Assembly: GCA_029565815.1 (NCBI GenBank)
Contig: JAKQNL010000144.1
Coordinates: forward strand, 1 to 5,084
DNA from: Spirochaetota bacterium
GTDB lineage: Bacteria > Spirochaetota > Spirochaetia > Treponematales > UBA12059
Reading direction: 5' to 3'
Length of the DNA stretch: 5,084 nucleotides
Positions 1 to 5,084 of the stretch are shown one piece after another. The position numbers were made by a program, and so were the translations under genes. The notes beneath the pieces were generated by a model. That model saw only the letters and a program-made list of their open reading frames with translations, was not told the origin of the DNA and searched no databases. Each line of letters begins with the position of its first letter. Position 1 is the stretch's first letter.

Positions 1-678
1 AGCATATCCATATCGGCAGGCAGCATAGCCTACGGCGCTTTCATGATGTCTTCCATTATGCTGTTCATTTTGGAAAAAGACCTGTCTGCCCTGCGCGACA
101 CGATACGGCTGGTGGTCATCGTGGATGTGTTCACCTTCGGCCTGTTCAAGATCATAGCCCTTGCCCTGGAAAGCCCGGCCATGCAGAACGCCCTGGGCGT
201 ACCGGCAAGCGTTTTCAAGCTGTCTTTGGGCATCGTGGTGCTGGGCGGCGTACTCATTGTGCTGGAGCTTTTTATTCTGGTTTTCATGCTGGAATGGCTT
301 AAAACCAGAATAAAGAAACCGGTATGGTTCGCCCTTACCACCGTGCCCCTGTACCTGGCGGTTCTCATCATAGACGGCGTGCTTTTCCCTATGCTCGTGC
401 TTGGTATAGGGCCAAAACTGGGCGTAATCCTTGCAGGCAACCTGAAGAGCAAAGCCTTTCTGGCTATGTCGTACATGCTGCCGCTATGCATCTTTCTAGC
501 AGTCAACAAAAACAGCCTAAAAAGCTTCATCCAGTCGCCCCTTAACCTAAAGCACCTGTTCCTGGTTCCTAAAAGCGACCTGCTGGCAGAAATAGAGCGG
601 CAGCGTCAAACTCTGGAAAGCGAAGAAAAAAATTCCGCCACCTGGCGGAAAGCATCAACGACATATTCTTTTCCGTAG
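1..678 (+). CDS. N-terminal membrane part of a frameshifted sensor histidine kinase (5' partial)
   Basis: The frame is open from base 1, with 14 residues before the first in-frame ATG at 43. The gene therefore begins outside the window and that ATG is probably internal. Counting from base 1, hydrophobic segments lie at about residues 8-26, 34-55, 72-98, 107-133 and 150-168, giving about five membrane helices with short loops. A charged, probably helical linker (about 190-210, containing EIERQRQTLESEE) follows, typical of the joint between a membrane sensor and a PAS domain. I cannot assign the membrane domain to a named family. After the A-run at 626-632 this frame encodes only about 15 non-homologous residues and stops at 676-678, while the PAS domain continues in another frame. 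The protein as read would be a sensor without an output domain. The membrane character is clear; the frameshift interpretation is strong; the ligand is unknown. Confidence 0.75.
   Translation, partial: SISISAGSIAYGAFMMSSIMLFILEKDLSALRDTIRLVVIVDVFTFGLFKIIALALESPAMQNALGVPASVFKLSLGIVVLGGVLIVLELFILVFMLEWLKTRIKKPVWFALTTVPLYLAVLIIDGVLFPMLVLGIGPKLGVILAGNLKSKAFLAMSYMLPLCIFLAVNKNSLKSFIQSPLNLKHLFLVPKSDLLAEIERQRQTLESEEKNSATWRKASTTYSFP
626..632 (+). other. A7 run where the kinase reading frame breaks
   Basis: In the upstream frame the codons read GAA GAA AAA AAT. The PAS frame resumes at TTC (633), one base back. Adding one A would restore EEKKFRHLAE across the joint, so a one-base loss in this homopolymer explains the break. 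The bases 627-633 (A AAA AAT) also fit the X XXY YYZ form of a -1 ribosomal slippery site, but I see no obvious strong stimulatory hairpin or upstream SD-like element. Mutation, sequencing error and slippage cannot be separated from one sequence. Confidence 0.7.
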
Positions 679-1151
679 ACAAGGCTATGACCGTAACCTA
701 CTGGAACAAGACATCGGAAAGCTTTGGAATAACGGCCGACCAAGCCGTGGGGAAAAGCCTCTGGGATCTTTTTCCGCTATCCCTAGAGGAGCCCATGCAC
801 TCGTTCATTCTGGGCGTACAGCGCGGCGAAAAAGCTACCCGGTTTGTGCAATCCTACGGCCAGGGCGACGAAGAAACCTCGTTCGAGATTACGGCTTATC
901 CATTCAGGGACGGCACATCGGTCATCGCGCGGGACATAAGCGACGGCTTTGAACTGCACATAGAGGACGACGGCATCGGCTTACCGCCAGATTTCAGCTT
1001 TAAGAAAAACAGCCGGCTTGGCTTACAAACGGTAACGGGCATCGTGGAGCACCAGCTTGGCGGCAGCGTTGCAATCATTCCGGCTAGCGGCGCCGCCTTC
1101 CTGGTAACCATAAAGCCGCGGGAAAGCCAGAAAACCCTGCCACTGGATTAG
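633..1151 (+). pseudogene. PAS domain plus truncated HATPase: C-terminal remnant of the same histidine kinase
   Basis: This frame continues the upstream gene after a -1 shift. The first residues (FRHLAESINDIFFSVD) are the standard start of a PAS domain, but no start codon precedes them in this frame, which is closed by a stop at 570-572. The first ATG, at 687, lies inside the PAS fold and has no convincing ribosome-binding site, so an independent gene is unlikely. The PAS fold runs to about 938 and ends in the usual VIARDIS. The protein then jumps directly to HIEDDGIGLP (G1 box) and SRLGLQTV (G2 box), followed by the closing strands of a HATPase domain, to a TAG stop at 1149-1151. The spacing and wording resemble HisKA_2/HWE-type kinases. 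The histidine-bearing dimerisation domain and the ATP-binding N box are absent, roughly 130-160 residues by family comparison. Autophosphorylation is therefore not expected. Sensor and partner regulator are unknown. Confidence 0.75.
936..947 (+). other. Internal deletion junction between PAS and HATPase
   Basis: The PAS end (VIARDIS) is joined in frame to a segment that normally lies deep inside the HATPase domain (FELHIEDDGIG). The junction falls around the codons for Ser-Asp-Gly. It is inferred from the missing H box and N box. No flanking direct repeat or insertion-sequence scar is visible. Confidence 0.6.
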
Positions 1152-1176
1152 GTAGAACCTGCCCCTAACCGCAGCT

Positions 1177-2535
1177 TCAGTCGCCGGCGGCCATAACGCT
1201 GTGTATCCACTTGCGGGACAATAGTCGCCATAAGCCGAAACCAGATTTCGCCAGCTCTTCGGTCATGGTAAGAAGAAATATGCCCCAGGCCGGCAGCTTG
1301 AACACAAAGGCTCCAAGCACGGCCAAAGGTACACCTATGCCCCAAATGCCGCCCAGGTCGTACCAGAAACCGAATTTCGTATCGCCGCCCGAGCGGCAAA
1401 TGCCTACTATAAGGTGAAGGTTAAACACCTTGAACGGGAAGGCAAAAGCTAGAACCACGAGCATGGCGGAAACCTGATACAGCGTGTCCGTGTCAAGTTT
1501 GAATAACCAGGGCAGGATAGCGCGCACCGGAATAAGGAGGAGGCCAACAGCCAAGCCGACCAGCGGGGCTATAAACGCAAAGCGGCGTGCCCAGACTTCC
1601 GCCACATCCTTTTGGCCTTCGCCTATTTTTTTTCCTATCATGACGGCTGCAGCGTTTGCCGTGCCTAAAAACAGCACCATGGCCAACTGGCTAACCGTAT
1701 TGGCAACATTGTACGCGGCTATGTGCATCGTGCCAGCCCGGCCGAACACCGCGTTGTACGTGGTAATACCCAGGCTCCAGGTTACCTCGTTTGCGATAAC
1801 CGGCAGCGTTATGGTCAGAAACCGCGAAACCCACAGCTTGTTCCAGGAGAATAGCTCACGCAGCTTTCCAGCCGTCGGGTAGCGCATGGCGTAAGAGCCT
1901 ATCCACAAGACCGCAAGCTCCACCACCCGGGAAATGACGGTAGCCCACGCCGCTCCTACCACGCCCATGGAGGGAAAACCGAACTTCCCAAAAATGAGCA
2001 CCCAATTAAGGAATGCGTTAAGGCCGAGCGACACGACGGTACCCGCCAGTGGCAGCCGCACTTTTTCCACGCTACGCATGGACAGGCTTATGGAGAAACT
2101 GGCTGCCGTTGGCAGGTAGCTTATGGCCGCTACCCGTAGGTAGTCTGCGCCCAGCCGTATAACTTCGGGGTCACGCGAGTACAACCCTATAACGCCGCCG
2201 GGGAACGCGATGCCGGCAAGCGTGAAGCAAGCGGCGCACAGTATGGCTAGGCTCATGGACAGGCCTACGGTGCGGCGTATGCCGGGCAGGTCTTTTGCTC
2301 CCCAGTACTGGGCGGTAAATACCCCGGAGCCCGAGGTAATGCCGAACACAAACAGGACCAAGAGGAAGAACACCTGGTTGCCTAGGCCTACTGCGGCCAA
2401 AGGGGCCTCGCCAAGGCGGCCGACCATGACGGTGTCCAGCATGTTCACGGCGGACGACACGAGGTTCTGTAGCGCGATGGGCAGCGCTATGCGTATAAGG
2501 TCGGGGATAAATCGGCTGTGGCTGGTTTGGTTCAT
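1177..2535 (-). CDS. MATE family efflux transporter
   Basis: A complete 452-residue inner-membrane protein of the usual MATE length, expected to export cationic drugs or metabolites in exchange for Na+ or H+. Twelve hydrophobic helices are arranged as two six-helix halves. Family marks seen are NMLDTVMVGRLG in helix 1 (with Asp34), GLNAFLNWVLIFG near 171-183, and the second-half equivalent GTANAAAVMIGKKIGEG near 291-307. The stretch RSGGDTKFGFWYDL near 381-394 is also typical. The substrate cannot be told from sequence. The ATG at 2535 was chosen because the protein then begins with a short polar tail just before helix 1. No good Shine-Dalgarno sequence precedes it. The gene lies 35 bases after the cyclase gene on the same strand, so co-transcription is plausible. 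Its TGA stop is 25 bases from that of the convergent kinase remnant, with no clear terminator between. No frameshift or missing segment is seen. Confidence 0.93.
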   Translation of the reverse strand: MNQTSHSRFIPDLIRIALPIALQNLVSSAVNMLDTVMVGRLGEAPLAAVGLGNQVFFLLVLFVFGITSGSGVFTAQYWGAKDLPGIRRTVGLSMSLAILCAACFTLAGIAFPGGVIGLYSRDPEVIRLGADYLRVAAISYLPTAASFSISLSMRSVEKVRLPLAGTVVSLGLNAFLNWVLIFGKFGFPSMGVVGAAWATVISRVVELAVLWIGSYAMRYPTAGKLRELFSWNKLWVSRFLTITLPVIANEVTWSLGITTYNAVFGRAGTMHIAAYNVANTVSQLAMVLFLGTANAAAVMIGKKIGEGQKDVAEVWARRFAFIAPLVGLAVGLLLIPVRAILPWLFKLDTDTLYQVSAMLVVLAFAFPFKVFNLHLIVGICRSGGDTKFGFWYDLGGIWGIGVPLAVLGAFVFKLPAWGIFLLTMTEELAKSGFGLWRLLSRKWIHSVMAAGD

Positions 2536-2570
2536 TGCTCTGGCAGGCTACAGGCTTAGGCGATTGGTGG

Positions 2571-4190
2571 TCAAGGAGCGGGCATTTCCCGGACAACCCG
2601 GTTGCGCCCAAGCTGCTTTGCCCGCCGTTCTGCCTGGTTTGCCCGGTCTATCATCTGCTGGAAAGAGTCATCGGCATGCAACAAACTTGTAACCCCTATG
2701 CTGACGGTAACGCCTATGTGCTCCCCGGACGGGCCGCTGACCCCGGAGCGCTCCACAGACTGCCGTATGCGCTCGGCCACTTCGTACGCCGCGTCCGGCG
2801 GGGTTTCCGGCAACACGAGCACGAACTCCTCCCCGCCGTAGCGGGCAAACACGTCCATGGTACGTATCGCAGATTTTGTCGCCCTGGCCACCTCGACCAG
2901 CACGGTATTGCCGGTAAGATGGCCGTAGCGGCGGTTAAACTCGCTAAAATTGTCCACATCCATGAACAGCACCGACAGATCCCTGTCCATGCGCTTGGCC
3001 TTGGAAAATTCCATGCTGCCCAGTTCGGACATGGTGCGGAAATTGAATATACCGGTAAGCCCGTCGGTGGACGACAGCCAGGTAAGCTCTTCGTACAGCC
3101 GCGCGTTTTCTATGGCTATAGCCGCCTGTGCTGCGACGGTTTCCAGTAGCTGCACTTGCTTGGAACTGTAGGCGTCAGCCTTGGTGCTTTGCACCGACAG
3201 CACGCCCAGCGCGCGGCCGCCATGCAAAAGCGGTACGCCAATAAACGAGCGGCTCGGCTCGCCGCCTGCCCGCAGTATGTGGTAACGCTCCACCATCTCT
3301 GGCTGGTCAGCATCCGGTATGTACAGGCTGCCGCGCTCCGCGATGATGTAGCCGCACATGCCCGGGCCGTCGGACAAACGCCTGGTTGGCAAAGTTTTTA
3401 TATCGCCGTCGTCGTAGAACAGCGGAAAGCTCAATTCTCCGCTGGAATCGTCGTAGAGCGCAATATAGAACGCGTCCAGATCGATGATGCGCTTGCACTG
3501 TTCCAGCAAGGCAGCGCTTACCTCCCGGATGCCCCGGCCCGAGGCCAAAACCGTTCCGATTCGATTTAGCGCAAGCAGCTCGCCGGAACGTTGCCGCTCG
3601 TCATCAAGGAGGCGCTCCTTGTCCAGCGCGAAGGACACGGTTCTTGCAGCGCTTTCGCACAGGCTTATCTGCCGGGGACGCAGTCTTTGCGGTTTTTCGT
3701 AGGACAGGATGAGCGAGCCAAGCAGCCTGCCGCCATGCACCAGGCGCAGGGCCAGATACGATGCTGCGGGAAACTGGTCCAAAAGCTGGCGGCTTACACC
3801 TTCCAAGCCATCGCGGTTCTTCACCACCAGGGTCTGACCCCGTTCGGCCATGAGGCGAGTTAGGGTATTTTCACCGGAAGCGAAACGCATGGACAGGTAC
3901 TCCGCCTGGTGCGGCCCCCATGCGGCCACCGGTTTGGTAATAGCCCGGTCGCCGTCCCACAGCGCTATGTATACGTTGCTTGCGCCGCTCAGCGAAGCCA
4001 TGGTGCGGGCCAAGGCGTTGAGGGCGGCCGGCAGATCCGGCGCGTCCAAAGCGGCTTCGGTAATGCTGATGAGCCGGTTGAGCATGTTCACTCGTTCCAG
4101 CTGCTCCCGGTGCATGAGCACAAGCCAGCACAAGCCGACAAGCGCGACAAGGGAAGACAGAGCTGGAAAAACCCAGGCGGCCACGGTCAT
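2571..4190 (-). CDS. Membrane-anchored GAF-GAF-GGDEF diguanylate cyclase
   Basis: A 539-residue protein predicted to make cyclic di-GMP from two GTP. Order: one N-terminal membrane helix (about 5-26), a first GAF domain (about 45-190), a second GAF domain (about 205-365, ending in AAIAIENARLYEEL), and a GGDEF domain (about 370-535). The signature is RYGGEEF at 450-456. By alignment with PleD, the metal-binding residues are Asp411 and Glu454, the guanine-contacting Asn is Asn419, and the phosphate-contacting residues are Lys525 and Arg529; all are present. The feedback I-site RxxD is intact (R443-T-M-D446). Departures are Asn428 where PleD has guanine-contacting Asp344, Ser416 for the usual Lys in DxDxFK, and ANQAERRAK for the usual ADxALYxAK. 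Activity is likely but not certain. The GAF ligands are unknown. ATG 4190 is the only normal start: the frame upstream reaches the stop of the HU-like gene with only CTG available. No Shine-Dalgarno is seen. Confidence 0.92.
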   Translation of the reverse strand: MTVAAWVFPALSSLVALVGLCWLVLMHREQLERVNMLNRLISITEAALDAPDLPAALNALARTMASLSGASNVYIALWDGDRAITKPVAAWGPHQAEYLSMRFASGENTLTRLMAERGQTLVVKNRDGLEGVSRQLLDQFPAASYLALRLVHGGRLLGSLILSYEKPQRLRPRQISLCESAARTVSFALDKERLLDDERQRSGELLALNRIGTVLASGRGIREVSAALLEQCKRIIDLDAFYIALYDDSSGELSFPLFYDDGDIKTLPTRRLSDGPGMCGYIIAERGSLYIPDADQPEMVERYHILRAGGEPSRSFIGVPLLHGGRALGVLSVQSTKADAYSSKQVQLLETVAAQAAIAIENARLYEELTWLSSTDGLTGIFNFRTMSELGSMEFSKAKRMDRDLSVLFMDVDNFSEFNRRYGHLTGNTVLVEVARATKSAIRTMDVFARYGGEEFVLVLPETPPDAAYEVAERIRQSVERSGVSGPSGEHIGVTVSIGVTSLLHADDSFQQMIDRANQAERRAKQLGRNRVVREMPAP

Positions 4191-4196
4191 GCAGAA

Positions 4197-4225
4197 ACTA
4201 TAATGCCCCGGGCTTTCATTGAACA
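4197..4225 (-). promoter_or_regulatory. Possible sigma-70 type promoter for the diguanylate cyclase gene
   Basis: On the minus strand TGTTCA (4225-4220, 3 of 6 to the -35 consensus) is followed after 17 bases by TATAGT (4202-4197, 5 of 6 to the -10 consensus). Only six bases separate the -10 box from the ATG at 4190, so transcription would begin at or next to the start codon, giving a leaderless message. This fits the lack of a Shine-Dalgarno. The -35 match is weak and the gap is only 42 bases, so chance is possible. Confidence 0.3.
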
Positions 4226-4232
4226 GGGTACA

Positions 4233-5084
4233 TTATTCATCATCGCCGTCGGCTTCGTCCGCAGCTCCGACAAAGGTTGGATCCACCGAGCCGCACTTGT
4301 CTTTAACCGACTGGCTGAAATTGAACTTCGGCGCCATGGAAGCCGGTTTTGCCGGGACCAACAGGTCTTCCCCGGTTTTTAGGTTTTTGACGATGCGGGC
4401 TTTTCTGGCTGCCTGGTAGCGCAGCACTGCACTACCCAGCTTGCCCACGGATACCCGTTCGCCAAGCAGCATGCCGGTTTCCACCATGGACAGAAAATCG
4501 TCGATGATACCGCGGGCTACCAGCTGGGTAACCCCGTTCTTTTTTGCCACATAGGAAACGATGGCCTTGGCCGTAAACTGATCCACCTCGCCAGCGCCTT
4601 CCAGGGACAGGCTACGGTTCAGTTTGATGAATCCGTTGGTCAGGTACACGGTTGCCTCGCGCACGCGGCGTTCCTGCTCATCAGGACTGGTACCCTGTGG
4701 ACAGACGGCTATACGGTACAGTGCCGACGATCGCTTAAGGCCCGTGCCTTCAAAACTGGCTGCCTGTTCGAGTTTTGCAGGAGCTGCCAGATTTGCCTTG
4801 TCGCTATGCACCAATTCCGGAACATCGACACGCAGCTTAATAGAAGCATATTCGAGCCAGCGGTCCTTGCCGCGCCTGGGCCCAAGGCTGATAAGCGAAC
4901 CGGAATAGGTAAGGAAGATAGCAGCGCGCTCATCACCTGCCGGCATTTCGTCCAGCTCTTCCATGCCAAGGGCGGATATCTGGCCGGTAAACAGGCGGAA
5001 CTTGTCGGACCACACGGCGGCCATAGCTTCGCGCGCGGCTGGGTCGCCTGCCTTGCCCGAATCGGCCAGCAAAGCATCCAACTG
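4233..5084 (-). CDS. HU/IHF-like DNA-binding protein with long N-terminal domain (N-terminus not resolved)
   Basis: The frame is open to the window edge. The only in-frame candidates seen are TTG at 5081 and ATG at 5024 (giving 263 residues, beginning MAAVWSDKF); neither has a clear ribosome-binding site, so a start outside the window is also possible. Numbering from TTG, residues about 25-160 form a domain I do not recognise by name, with WLEYASIKLRVDVPE and ATVYLTNGFIKLNRSL as likely conserved stretches. Residues about 168-262 are an HU fold: helices (FTAKAIVSYVAKKNG, VARGIIDDFLSMVETGML), then GERVSVGKLGSAVLRYQAARKAR, the DNA-binding arm, and VPAKPASMAPKFNFSQSVKD. HU proteins are normally about 90 residues. 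The arm reads KNLKTG where HU and IHF usually have RNPxTG, so the intercalating Pro is Leu. The C-terminus is acidic (ADEADGDDE). The expected role is nucleoid architecture or regulation; the layout recalls spirochaete proteins from memory. The cyclase gene follows 42 bases downstream. Confidence 0.85.
   Translation of the reverse strand, partial: QLDALLADSGKAGDPAAREAMAAVWSDKFRLFTGQISALGMEELDEMPAGDERAAIFLTYSGSLISLGPRRGKDRWLEYASIKLRVDVPELVHSDKANLAAPAKLEQAASFEGTGLKRSSALYRIAVCPQGTSPDEQERRVREATVYLTNGFIKLNRSLSLEGAGEVDQFTAKAIVSYVAKKNGVTQLVARGIIDDFLSMVETGMLLGERVSVGKLGSAVLRYQAARKARIVKNLKTGEDLLVPAKPASMAPKFNFSQSVKDKCGSVDPTFVGAADEADGDDE

Noticed and set aside
30..530. A 166-residue minus-strand open frame opposite the kinase membrane domain
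   Set aside because: It is rich in Ser, Thr, Arg and Met with no domain pattern, as expected for the antisense of a hydrophobic coding region. The + strand frame has clear membrane helices.
1152..1200. A GC-rich stretch with GCCGGC near the convergent stops as a bidirectional terminator
   Set aside because: The palindrome is only a few bases long, has no T-run on either strand, and lies inside the last codons of the MATE gene.
2545..2574. TTGACC on the minus strand at the end of the cyclase gene (2574-2569), 5 of 6 to a -35 box, as a promoter for the MATE gene
   Set aside because: The best -10 at usable spacing is TAGCCT, only 3 of 6, and the TTGACC is part of the cyclase stop region. Too weak to annotate.
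2535..3149. A 204-residue + strand open frame opposite the GGDEF domain
   Set aside because: It is a shadow of the well-supported GGDEF coding sequence; its composition has no recognisable fold.
4187..4219. A 10-codon minus-strand reading frame (MKARGIIVSA) in the gap before the cyclase gene, whose TGA stop overlaps the cyclase ATG as ATGA
   Set aside because: It looks like a leader peptide for translational coupling, but it has no ribosome-binding site, overlaps the proposed promoter spacer and is short enough to arise by chance.

Overview
The window is densely coding bacterial DNA of moderately high GC, with gaps of only about 25-55 bases between genes. No RNA gene, mobile element, CRISPR array or long repeat is visible, and no stretch over 300 bases lacks a gene. 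The best taxonomic hint is the protein at the right edge: a long HU-like protein with a roughly 150-residue N-terminal domain before the HU fold. I associate this layout from memory with Treponema and related spirochaetes. That assignment is inference only.

Left part (1-1151, + strand): the remains of a membrane-bound sensor histidine kinase whose 5' end lies outside the window. Five or so transmembrane segments and a coiled linker are in one frame. The frame then breaks at a run of seven A (626-632), and a PAS domain continues in the -1 frame. The PAS domain runs straight into the last third of a HATPase domain (G1 and G2 boxes present). The whole phospho-acceptor histidine domain and the N box are missing. 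Two independent lesions in one gene make a decaying pseudogene the simplest reading. The A-run could also be a slippage site or a sequencing error.

Middle and right part (1177-5084, - strand): three genes in the same direction, in transcription order an HU/IHF-like DNA-binding protein (4233-5084, N-terminus outside the window), a membrane-anchored GAF-GAF-GGDEF diguanylate cyclase (2571-4190), and a complete 12-helix MATE-family efflux transporter (1177-2535). Gaps of 42 and 35 bases without a recognisable terminator allow an operon. A promoter-like sequence in the 42-base gap would also let the cyclase be transcribed alone, with a transcript starting almost at its ATG. The MATE gene converges on the kinase remnant with 25 bases between their stop codons.

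Together the window reads as ordinary chromosomal signalling and housekeeping sequence: cyclic-di-GMP production, drug or metabolite export, nucleoid architecture, and a broken sensor kinase. I see no clear sign of a new multi-gene system. The points most worth a second look are the two lesions in the kinase, the extended HU protein with Leu at the usual DNA-intercalating Pro position, and the possible leaderless promoter.
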